64,000 nucleotides of DNA from Paractinoplanes ovalisporus (GTDB lineage: Bacteria; Actinomycetota; Actinomycetes; Mycobacteriales; Micromonosporaceae), in NCBI RefSeq assembly GCF_016834655.1, contig NZ_JAENHP010000004.1, positions 248,001-312,000 on the forward strand, read 5' to 3'. The position numbers and the translations under genes were made by a program. Numbering within the stretch: the first letter of the stretch is position 1; every line of letters starts with the position of its first letter. Shown piece by piece: positions 32,287-39,388 of this stretch. The notes beneath the pieces are model-generated. The model made no database searches. It saw only the letters and a list, made by a program, of their open reading frames with translations, and was not told the DNA's origin.

Positions 32287-33318
32287 TCAGCCGCCGATGG
32301 CCGACATGGGACGAGCAGGCTGCAGGAAGCTGGGGTCGTCGATGCCGTGGCCGGCTCGTTTGCCGCTCATGGCAACCCGCCAGGCCTCGGCCAGGTCGGC
32401 GTCACTGGCGCCGTCGCGGACGAGTTTGCGGAGGTCACTCTCGTCGGTGGCGAACAGGCAGTCGCGCACCTGGCCGTCGGCGGTCAGCCGGGTGCGGTCG
32501 CAGTCACCGCAGAACGGCCTGGTCACGCTGCCGATGACACCGACCCGGGCGGGCTCGCCGGCCGCGTCGAGGTGGCCCGGGACCAACCAGGTCTCGGCGG
32601 GCGCTGTTCCACGTGAAACCGAATCGGGCTGCAACGCGTATGGCTGGAGCGAAGCCAGGATCTCCTCAGCGGTGACCATCTCGTGCCGGTTCCACTGGTG
32701 TTGGGCATCGAGCGGCATCTGCTCGATGAAGCGCAGTTGGTAGCCATGGTCGAGGGCGAAGCGCAACAGGGCCGGCGCCTCGTCGTCGTTGATGCCCCGC
32801 ATGAGCACGGTGTTCACCTTGACCGGGGTGAGCCCGGCCGCAGCCGCCGCCGACAGCCCCCGCAGCACGTCGGGCAGCCGGTCGCGGCGGGTCAGCTCGC
32901 GGAACCGTGCGGGGTCGAGCGTGTCGAGCGAGACGTTGACCCGGTCGAGCCCAGCGTCGCGCAGGGGGACCGCCAGGCGTTCGAGACCGATGCCGTTGGT
33001 CGTCAGCATGAGCGTCGGCCGGGGTTCGAGAGCCGCGGCCGCCTGCACGATGCCAACCAGCCCGCGCCGCAGCAGGGGCTCGCCGCCGGTGAAGCGCACC
33101 TGACGGATGCCGAGCCGCTCGACCGCGACCCGGATGAGCCGGATCACCTCGTCGTCGGTCAGCTGCTGCTGGCGGGGCAGCCAGGCCAGCCCCTCCTCGG
33201 GCATGCAATAGGTGCAGCGCAGATTGCAGCGGTCGGTGAGTGAGACGCGCAGATCTCTCGCCACTCGCCCGAACCGGTCGGCGAGCGGGGTCACAGCCGG
33301 CTTCTCCCGCGTGCTCAC
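32287..33318 (-). CDS. moaA: GTP 3',8-cyclase MoaA (343 aa)
   Basis: This radical-SAM enzyme opens molybdenum cofactor synthesis by converting GTP to 3',8-cyclo-GTP. The N-terminal cluster motif CNLRCTYCM, the GGEPLLR motif (TGGEPLLRRG), and the C-terminal [4Fe-4S] cysteines in PFCGDCDRTRLTADGQVRDCLF are all present, but the usual C-terminal GG has only the sequence MSAIGG to serve. The start is a GTG at 33318 with a promoter-like hexamer just upstream. The moaD gene follows in the same direction. Confidence 0.96.
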   Translation of the reverse strand: MSTREKPAVTPLADRFGRVARDLRVSLTDRCNLRCTYCMPEEGLAWLPRQQQLTDDEVIRLIRVAVERLGIRQVRFTGGEPLLRRGLVGIVQAAAALEPRPTLMLTTNGIGLERLAVPLRDAGLDRVNVSLDTLDPARFRELTRRDRLPDVLRGLSAAAAAGLTPVKVNTVLMRGINDDEAPALLRFALDHGYQLRFIEQMPLDAQHQWNRHEMVTAEEILASLQPYALQPDSVSRGTAPAETWLVPGHLDAAGEPARVGVIGSVTRPFCGDCDRTRLTADGQVRDCLFATDESDLRKLVRDGASDADLAEAWRVAMSGKRAGHGIDDPSFLQPARPMSAIGG

Positions 33319-33330
33319 AGATCGAATCTA
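33319..33330 (-). promoter_or_regulatory. -10 element for leaderless moaA
   Basis: On the minus strand TAGATT (33330-33325) is followed by six bases and then the GTG, with no ribosome site. Confidence 0.5.
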
Positions 33331-33387
33331 GCCGCTTCCGCGCTCAACGGCCGTAACGAAGATCCGCCGGTGGACAACCGGTCCGGC

Positions 33388-34275
33388 TCACATCGCGCGA
33401 AGTGTGGACAACGCGGCCGCGTGGACGTCGGCGCGATACCCTCCGCCGAACGCCGCCGTGTGGACGAGCAGCAGGTGCAGCTGGTGCAGCGGCACGCGTT
33501 CCGGCCACCCATCGGCGAGCGGAAACACTTCCTCGTACGCCCCCAGGACCGCCGACAGGTAGGGCACGCCGCCGAAGAGGGCCAGCTCAGCCAGGTCGGT
33601 CTCGCGGTGACCACCCTGTGCGGCCGGGTCGACGAGCCGGGCCCGGCCGTCGGCGGCCCACAAGACGTTCCCGGGCCAGAGGTCGCCGTGGGTGTGGCTG
33701 GGGGGCTCGTCACCGCCGTACGGGGAAAGGGTCTCGATGATCTGCTCGACCAGCGTGACCTCGGTCGTGGTGAGCGCGCCGCGGTCGGCCGAAAGCTTGA
33801 GGTACGGGAGGAGGCGGCGCTCGGCGAACCAGGCGCCCCACGATCCGGTCGCCGGCGTGTTGTCGAGGCCGAGCGGGCCGATATAGCCGTTCCAGGTCGC
33901 GCCGAAGGTGTCCGCGCCGGCGCGATGCAGCGCCGCCAGGTCGCGTCCGAGCTGTTCGGCCGCCTCGCGGGTGGGCTCGCCGGGCTCGATCCACTCGGTC
34001 GCGATCAGGGCCGGCAACGCCACGATCACCTCGGGCACCGGCGCCCCGGCCTCACGCAACCAGGCCAGACCGGACGCCTCGGCCGCGAAAAAGCCCTCCG
34101 GGGGCTCACCCGACCGCCACGTCTTGGCGAACACGGACGAGCCGTCGTCGAGCGTGAGGCGGCTGGCCGAGGACACGCTGCCGCCACCCACCGGCGTCTC
34201 CCGGATGCGCTGATGGGTGAGAAATGTCGGGAGATGCTCCGGGTGCGCGCGCAAGTACGCCTGGTCCACGGCCAT
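33388..34275 (-). CDS. Fructosamine-3-kinase family protein (295 aa)
   Basis: Members phosphorylate ketosamines on glycated proteins or small molecules and so allow deglycation. The kinase-like fold motifs are present: VGGGSVSSASRLTL (nucleotide loop), VFAKTW (Lys), HTHGDLWPGNVLW (catalytic loop), and ARLVDPAAQGGHRETDLAEL, where the DP stands for the metal-binding DPA motif. The length is normal. It is divergent from a GNAT gene 51 bp away, so they may share a control region. Confidence 0.9.
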   Translation of the reverse strand: MAVDQAYLRAHPEHLPTFLTHQRIRETPVGGGSVSSASRLTLDDGSSVFAKTWRSGEPPEGFFAAEASGLAWLREAGAPVPEVIVALPALIATEWIEPGEPTREAAEQLGRDLAALHRAGADTFGATWNGYIGPLGLDNTPATGSWGAWFAERRLLPYLKLSADRGALTTTEVTLVEQIIETLSPYGGDEPPSHTHGDLWPGNVLWAADGRARLVDPAAQGGHRETDLAELALFGGVPYLSAVLGAYEEVFPLADGWPERVPLHQLHLLLVHTAAFGGGYRADVHAAALSTLRAM

Positions 34276-34325
34276 ATCTTCCGCTTCGGCTTACGGATGC
34301 CGGAAATCGGAGTCAAAATGTCGGC

Positions 34326-34829
34326 ATGAGCCCTGTCACAGTGCGTTCGTACCGTCCGAGTGACCACTCCGCGGGCCGTCAGCTGTGGTCCGAGCTGACC
34401 AACCAGCACAACCAGATGTACGGCGTGCCGGATCAGGACGGCGGCGAGGGCTTCGAGGAATACCTCACCCGGCTCGATCTCGGTGGCCTGTGGGTCGCCG
34501 ATCACGCCGACGACGGGGTGATCGGGCTGGTCGGGCTCGTGATCCACGGGCAGGCGGGCGAGGTCGAACCGATCGTCGTGACGATCTCGCACCGCCACAA
34601 GGGTGTCGGCCGCAAGCTGCTGCGGCACGTCGCCAACGAGGCCCGGCGGCGCAACATGACCTCGCTGACGATCTCGCCCGAGTCGCGCAACGTCGAGGCG
34701 ATCCGCAGCCTGCACGCGGCCGGCTACGACGTGGTCTCGTCGATCGAGCTGACCCTCGACCTGAAGAGCGCGGCGCCCGACCGCCAGCACGACAGCCTCG
34801 AACTCCACGAGCTGCAGTTCCGTTCGTAG
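34326..34829 (+). CDS. GNAT-family N-acetyltransferase (167 aa)
   Basis: It begins MSPVTVRSYRPSDH and has the acetyl-CoA-binding loop HRHKGVGRKLLRHVANEA followed by SLTISPESRNVEAIRSLHAAGYD, both typical of GNAT enzymes. The substrate is unknown. The frame is open further upstream, but ATG 34326 gives the normal GNAT start. It is divergent from the fructosamine kinase-like gene. Confidence 0.9.
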   Translation: MSPVTVRSYRPSDHSAGRQLWSELTNQHNQMYGVPDQDGGEGFEEYLTRLDLGGLWVADHADDGVIGLVGLVIHGQAGEVEPIVVTISHRHKGVGRKLLRHVANEARRRNMTSLTISPESRNVEAIRSLHAAGYDVVSSIELTLDLKSAAPDRQHDSLELHELQFRS

Positions 34830-34912
34830 CGCCTGTTCATAACCTGGCGTGTCGTCCACAGGGCGGCGGCATGGCACTCGGCGCGGACGCCCGAGCGGCC
34901 ACGCTGCCCGGC

Positions 34913-35893
34913 ATGAACCCCGAGTGCACGATCACCGTCCGGAGCTCCGCCGACCTCATCGCGGTCACGCCCTACCTGCTGGGCTTCCACCCCACCGACA
35001 GCGTGGTGGTGATCGGCACGGCCGGTCCGGTGGTCAGCTTCGTGGCGCGGCACGACCTGCTGCGGCCCGACGACGACGGCGACGACTCGATCGCGCCGCT
35101 GGTCGCCGCGCAGGAGGTCGAGGCGGTCACGATCCTCGGTTACGGCCGGCCCGGTCCGGTGGGCCGCACGGTTGAGACGCTGGCGGCCGGGCTCACCCGC
35201 AGCGGCGTGCCCATCCGGGAGAAACTGCGGATCACCGACGGACGGTGGTGGCGATTCGGCTGCACCGACAGTGCGTGCTGCCCGCCGTCCGGAAATCCCG
35301 TGCCCACCCATGGCTCGGTCGCTGCCGCGGCGGTCTATCAGGGGCAGGTCGCGCTGCCCAGCCGCGAGGCGCTGATCGCACAGGTCGCCGCCGTCGAGGG
35401 GGAGCTGCGGGCGCGCACGAGCGCCGCGACGACCCGGATCTGCCGGCGATACGCGCTGCTCTTCTCGGTGAACCCCCATCCGGAACTGGTGCTGCTGCGG
35501 GCCGGTCGGCTCCTCGTGATCAAGGCGGAGACGACGTACGCGTCCGGCCGCTCGCTGACCGCGGAGGAGATCGCCCATCTGGGCGTGGTGCTGACCAGCC
35601 CGGTGGTGCTCGACGAGGCGATCAACCGCACCCGCGACGAACCGTGGCGCATCGCACTGTGGACCGAGGTGACGCGCGGGGTCGATCCGTTCTGGGTGCC
35701 CGGGCCGGCCTGCCTGCTCTCCCACGCGGCCTGGCGGCAGGGGCTGGGCGCGCTGGCGCGGGTCGCGATCGACCGGGCGTTACGACAGGACCCCGGCCAC
35801 CGGATGGCCTGCACCCTCGACCGCCTGTTGGCCGCGGGCATCAGTCACGACACGGTCGCCGACCTCGCGCCGCCGAGAAGCGTGACGCGATGA
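34913..35893 (+). CDS. DUF4192 family protein (326 aa)
   Basis: The family signature PYLLGFHPTDSVVVIGT lies right after the start, followed by the typical alpha/beta layout with ILGYGRPGPV, CTDSACCPPSGNPVPTHGS (conserved Cys-rich stretch) and WRIALWTEVTRG. DUF4192 proteins are conserved in actinobacteria and have no known function. ATG 34913 (MNPECTITVRSSADL) matches the usual start; an ATG at 34871 would add 14 residues. Its last 13 codons and stop are duplicated immediately downstream. Confidence 0.85.
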   Translation: MNPECTITVRSSADLIAVTPYLLGFHPTDSVVVIGTAGPVVSFVARHDLLRPDDDGDDSIAPLVAAQEVEAVTILGYGRPGPVGRTVETLAAGLTRSGVPIREKLRITDGRWWRFGCTDSACCPPSGNPVPTHGSVAAAAVYQGQVALPSREALIAQVAAVEGELRARTSAATTRICRRYALLFSVNPHPELVLLRAGRLLVIKAETTYASGRSLTAEEIAHLGVVLTSPVVLDEAINRTRDEPWRIALWTEVTRGVDPFWVPGPACLLSHAAWRQGLGALARVAIDRALRQDPGHRMACTLDRLLAAGISHDTVADLAPPRSVTR

Positions 35894-35985
35894 AGAAAAG
35901 CCGTGGTCGCCGACCTCGCGCCGCCGAGAAGCGTGGCGCGATGAGGAGGGCCGTGTTCGCGCCGCCGAGGAGCGTGGCGCGATGA
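35854..35985. repeat. Tandem copies of the 3' end of the DUF4192 gene, stop codon included
   Basis: The last 40 bases of the gene (35854-35893) recur at 35905-35944 with one difference. A third, shortened copy ends at 35985. The spacers GAAAAGCCGTG and GGAGGGCCGTG are alike. Each copy ends in GCGATGA. The repeat fills most of the gap to fdhD; nothing else is seen there. Confidence 0.8.
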
Positions 35986-36035
35986 GGAGGGCCGTGATCG
36001 CCGGCTCCGCGCTGTCGAGGGCCGCGACGGGGGCT

Positions 36036-36863
36036 TCAGACCGTGACCCGCTCGGGGGAGGTGTAGACGTTCATGCTGCGGCCGCGCAGGAAACCGACCA
36101 GCGTCATCCCGGCCTCGTCGGCGAGCTCCGCGGCCAGCGTGCTCGGCGCCGACACCGCCGCCAGCAGTGGGATGCCGGCCATCCAGGCCTTCTGGGTGAG
36201 CTCGAAGCTGGCCCGGCCCGAGACGAGCAGCACATGCCCGGTCAGCGGCAGCCGGCCCTCCCGCAGCGCCCACCCGATCACCTTGTCGACGGCGTTGTGC
36301 CGCCCCACGTCCTCGCGGAGCACCAGCAGCTCGCCGTCGGCGGTGAAGAGCCCGGCCGCGTGCAGGCCGCCGGTGCGGTCGAAGGTGCGCTGGGCCGCGC
36401 GCAGCCGGTCGGGCAGCTCGACCAGGGTGGCCGCCGCGACGGTCAGCGGGTCGCCGGCGACGTCGAAGCGCGATCGGGTGCGGACGGCGTCGATGCTCGC
36501 CTTGCCGCAGACGCCGCACGAACTGGTCGTGTAGAAGTTGCGGCTCGGGTCGGTGACCGGCGGCGGCACGTCCGCGCCGAGCACGATGTCGACGACGTTG
36601 TAGGTGTTCGGGGTGTCCGTGCCCGCACAGAGCTGGGCGGTGACCACGTCGCCGGCGTCGCCGATCACGCCCTCGGTGAGCAGGAAGCCCATGGCCAGGT
36701 CGATGTCCTGCCCGGGGGTGCGCATGGTGACCGCGAGCGGGGCCCGGCGCAGCCGGATCTCCAGGGGCTCCTCGGCGGCGAGATCGTCGGGGCGGCGGCG
36801 CGGGTCGCCGGACGCCTCGAGGTTGATCTTCACGACCGGTCGCCGGGTCATCGTCCTCGCCAT
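36036..36863 (-). CDS. fdhD: Formate dehydrogenase accessory sulfurtransferase FdhD (275 aa)
   Basis: FdhD moves sulfur from a cysteine desulfurase to the molybdenum cofactor of formate dehydrogenase. The active-site loop [12 protein letters not shown] carries both conserved Cys, and the nucleotide-binding pattern [17 protein letters not shown] and the [13 protein letters not shown] motif are present. The ATG at 36863 is preceded at six bases by TACGCT, which supports it over the ATG four codons on. It is divergent from mobA, with a 24 bp tandem repeat between them. No formate dehydrogenase gene lies in the window. Confidence 0.95.
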   Translation of the reverse strand: MARTMTRRPVVKINLEASGDPRRRPDDLAAEEPLEIRLRRAPLAVTMRTPGQDIDLAMGFLLTEGVIGDAGDVVTAQLCAGTDTPNTYNVVDIVLGADVPPPVTDPSRNFYTTSSCGVCGKASIDAVRTRSRFDVAGDPLTVAAATLVELPDRLRAAQRTFDRTGGLHAAGLFTADGELLVLREDVGRHNAVDKVIGWALREGRLPLTGHVLLVSGRASFELTQKAWMAGIPLLAAVSAPSTLAAELADEAGMTLVGFLRGRSMNVYTSPERVTV

Positions 36864-36875
36864 GAGACGAGCGTA
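36864..36875 (-). promoter_or_regulatory. -10 element for leaderless fdhD
   Basis: On the minus strand TACGCT (36875-36870) is followed by six bases and then the ATG. Confidence 0.5.
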
Positions 36876-36890
36876 GGTCGACCGCAGCCC

Positions 36891-36985
36891 GGGCACACTG
36901 TTCGGCCGCGGCCGGGGCACACTGCTCGGCCGCGGCTGGGGCACGCCGTTCGGCCTCGGCTGGGGGGCATCGTCCGGCGGTGGGG
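36891..36985. repeat. Four-copy 24 bp tandem repeat in the fdhD-mobA control region
   Basis: Units beginning GGGCACACTG start at 36891, 36915, 36939 and 36963 (the last is degenerate). The array lies 15 bases upstream of the fdhD -10 element and about 60 bases from the mobA -10 element. It thus occupies the -35 and operator space of the fdhD promoter. Confidence 0.7.
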
Positions 36986-37043
36986 CGGGAGTGATCCATG
37001 TCTGGTTACTGAGCGCGCGCTCACGCTCGACACGCGGTCGGGA

Positions 37044-37055
37044 TACGGTACGTAC
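37044..37055 (+). promoter_or_regulatory. -10 element for leaderless mobA
   Basis: TACGGT (37044-37049) is followed by ACGTAC and the GTG start, with no ribosome site. Confidence 0.5.
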
Positions 37056-37655
37056 GTGGGGGGATTTGCGGCGGTGGTGCTGGCCGGCGGAGCTGCGCGG
37101 CGGATGGGTGGCGCGGACAAGCCGACCCTGCCCGTGGCCGGCCAATCCATGCTGACCCGGGTCCTCGCCGCGGTGCACGACGCCGACCCGCGGATCGTGG
37201 TCGGCCGGGTCCCGCCCGATCTGCCCGTGCCGGTGCACTCCACCAGGGAGGATCCGCCCGGCGGAGGCCCGGTGGCGGCCACCGCGGCGGGCCTGGCGCT
37301 GGTCCCCGAGACCGTCACTTACACCGCCCTGCTCGCGGCCGACCTGCCGCTGCTCACCGGCGAAGCGATCGACGTGCTGCGCCTGACCGCCGAGTCGGCG
37401 CCCATGCAGGGCGCGGTCTATCGCGACGCCGAGGGCCGCCGGCAGATGCTCTGCGGCGTCTGGCGGACGGCGGCGCTGCGCGAGGCGGTCAGTCGGCTGG
37501 CCGAGGAACGCGGCGGGCTGCACGGCGCCTCGGTCCGCGAGCTGATGAACCATCTGCGCGTCGCCGAGGTCTCGTGGCGCCGCCCGGGCCCGCCGCCCTG
37601 GTTCGACTGCGACACCGACGACGATCTGCGGACCGCCGAGGAATGGGCACGTTGA
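37056..37655 (+). CDS. mobA: Molybdenum cofactor guanylyltransferase MobA (199 aa)
   Basis: MobA attaches GMP to molybdenum cofactor to make the bis-MGD form needed by formate dehydrogenases and nitrate reductases. The signature [23 protein letters not shown] is the nucleotide-binding loop, [10 protein letters not shown] holds the metal-binding Asp, and the C-terminus has [14 protein letters not shown]. The GTG at 37056 is chosen from the promoter and the family start; the frame is open for 1 kb upstream. DUF6457 follows in the same operon. Confidence 0.93.
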   Translation: MGGFAAVVLAGGAARRMGGADKPTLPVAGQSMLTRVLAAVHDADPRIVVGRVPPDLPVPVHSTREDPPGGGPVAATAAGLALVPETVTYTALLAADLPLLTGEAIDVLRLTAESAPMQGAVYRDAEGRRQMLCGVWRTAALREAVSRLAEERGGLHGASVRELMNHLRVAEVSWRRPGPPPWFDCDTDDDLRTAEEWAR

Positions 37656-37750
37656 TCTTCGGTTAGTGGCCGGAAACACGATGATCAACTCGGTCGGCAG
37701 CGGGAAAGATGGCGAGAAATTCGCAGGATGAGCCGACCGGATTGGACACC

Positions 37751-38026
37751 ATGAACGAGCTGGACGCCTGGGTGATCGCCGCCGCCGGAGAGGCGGGCGT
37801 CGACCCCGCGGACATTCCGGTCAAGACCGTGCTGGATCTGGCGCGCGACGTCGCCCACGGTGTGGTGCGGCCGGGTGCCCCCGTGACGGCGTACCTGCTG
37901 GGCCTCGCCGCCGGACGTGGCGCGGATGTCTCCGGGCTGGCCGGGAAACTGAGTGACCTCGCGCTCGACTGGCCGTCCGAGGCGAACGTCGGCGAAGAGG
38001 CGGCGGGCGACGCCGGGACCGACTGA
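37751..38026 (+). CDS. DUF6457 family protein, mobA partner (91 aa)
   Basis: This small acidic helical protein begins [19 protein letters not shown] and ends with a Glu/Ala-rich tail. DUF6457 is usually found just after mobA or fused to it in actinobacteria, so a role in molybdenum cofactor guanylation is likely but unproven. ATG 37751 matches the family start; an ATG at 37709 in the same frame is less likely. Confidence 0.75.
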   Translation: MNELDAWVIAAAGEAGVDPADIPVKTVLDLARDVAHGVVRPGAPVTAYLLGLAAGRGADVSGLAGKLSDLALDWPSEANVGEEAAGDAGTD

Positions 38027-38112
38027 AAATTTGAAGAAACGCCCATCACCTGAGAGAGGGGGCGAGCGGGCAGACGCCGCTCGATAGGGTGGCGGGAGCG
38101 GAGGTGACGATC

Positions 38113-39201
38113 ATGACGGCACAGAGCGCCGAGGGCGGCGAATCCACCGAGGGTGTACTTCTCGACGAACCGACCACGGCCGATCTTCGGGCCAAGGTGG
38201 GCGAGGCCTGGCGGGAGTTCGCGCGGGCGCTGGCCGACCTGTTGCCGACCCTGGCTCCGGGCGCGCACGTCGATCTGACGCTCGACCCGACCGCCTCGGG
38301 CACCGGCATGGCCGTCTATTCGGTCAGCATCCGGGTGCGTGAGGGCGGCGTCGTCGAGGCGCTGGCGATCGGCAACGCCGGGCTGCCCGAGGGCTACCGG
38401 ATGGACCGCAGCTCGATCGCCGACCTGGTCGCGCTCGGCTGGTCGCCGCCGGGGGTGCTGGCCGGCTCCGGCGACTCGTTCGGCCTCAGCTCCGACCAGG
38501 AGAGCGCCAACCGCCTCGCCACCGTGGTCGCCCGCACGCTGCGCGACGTCTACGGCGCACCGCACCCGGCGTTCCTCGTCTACCTCGTGCACGACGAGAA
38601 CGACGAGCCGATCGACACCGCGCCCCTGGCCACCGCCCGGCACGAGCCCAGCATCGACGGCGACCTGAGCCTCGACGACCTGGACGACGACGGCTCGCTG
38701 GCGGCGGCCCTGGCCGACGCGGCCGACGAGGTCGTCCCGCTCGACGAGCGGGTCCGCACGGTGGTCGCCACCATGTCCAAGACGACCACCGACCAGCTCC
38801 AGGTCGACGCCGACGGTGACATCGGCATCCGGGCCGGGTCGGCGATGGTGTTCGTCCGGGTGCGCGACAACCCGCCCCTGGTCGACGTGTTCTCGCCGGT
38901 CCTGACCGACGTCGAGCCGACCGAGCAGCTCTATGTGAAGCTTTCCGAGCTGACCAACCGCATGCCGATCGGGCGGCTCTACTGCGCTCAAGACACGGTG
39001 TGGGCGTCGATCCCGGTCTTCGGGCGCAACTTCCAGGCCACCCACCTCATGCTGGCCGTGCAGGTGATGACCGGGCTGGCCGACGAGCTCGACGACCGGC
39101 TGCACGGGGAGTTCGGGGGCAAGCGCTTCTTCGGCGAGGGCGACAAGCCCGCCCCGGCCAAGGCCCCTGACGACACCCACCGCACCGGGATGTACCTGTA
39201 G
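38113..39201 (+). CDS. YbjN/CesT-like peptide-binding chaperone family protein with GMYL tail (362 aa)
   Basis: The ATG at 38113 (MTAQSAEGG) follows GGAGGTGA. Two alpha/beta repeats (residues 20-160 and 215-345) resemble the YbjN / type III secretion chaperone-like fold found in many actinobacterial proteins. They are joined by an acidic linker (DGDLSLDDLDDDGS). The protein ends HRTGMYL, after a Lys/Pro-rich flexible tail. That end resembles the GQYL proteasome-docking tail of Bpa and the xYL end of Mpa. The function is not known. Part of the 3' end is duplicated downstream. Confidence 0.7.
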   Translation: MTAQSAEGGESTEGVLLDEPTTADLRAKVGEAWREFARALADLLPTLAPGAHVDLTLDPTASGTGMAVYSVSIRVREGGVVEALAIGNAGLPEGYRMDRSSIADLVALGWSPPGVLAGSGDSFGLSSDQESANRLATVVARTLRDVYGAPHPAFLVYLVHDENDEPIDTAPLATARHEPSIDGDLSLDDLDDDGSLAAALADAADEVVPLDERVRTVVATMSKTTTDQLQVDADGDIGIRAGSAMVFVRVRDNPPLVDVFSPVLTDVEPTEQLYVKLSELTNRMPIGRLYCAQDTVWASIPVFGRNFQATHLMLAVQVMTGLADELDDRLHGEFGGKRFFGEGDKPAPAKAPDDTHRTGMYL

Positions 39202-39248
39202 GTAGCCGAGAGCCGCCCGACGACACGCGCACCGGGATCAACCTCCAG
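39165..39248. repeat. Degenerate second copy of the YbjN-like gene 3' end
   Basis: GACGACAC..CGCACCGGGATgtACCTgtAG at the end of the gene recurs as GACGACACGCGCACCGGGATcaACCTccAG, offset by about 50 bases. In the second copy the stop codon is lost (CCAG). Confidence 0.6.
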
Positions 39249-39274
39249 GCCAGGTCGCGCCGTGCGGCCAGGCG

Positions 39275-39323
39275 GTCGAAAGCCGCCCGGCCCGCCGGGG
39301 CGGACGGGACCGGGCGGCTCGAC
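39275..39323. terminator. Hairpin between convergent genes
   Basis: AGCCGCCCGG (39281-39290) pairs with CCGGGCGGCT (39310-39319). The flanking GTCG/CGAC extend the stem around an AA bulge. It lies between the convergent YbjN-like and beta-propeller genes and could end both transcripts. No U-tract is present. Confidence 0.5.
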
Positions 39324-39388
39324 AGGGCCTTTCCGTCCGGCCACGCGGGGCTGGGGCGGACCGTCGGGGCGGGCCCTGGCTCGGTGAC

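Noticed and set aside
33403..33411. Perfect DnaA box (TTGTCCACA on the minus strand) in the fructosamine kinase gene, and another consensus match near 34853
   Set aside because: Single sites; isolated matches are expected by chance in this composition.
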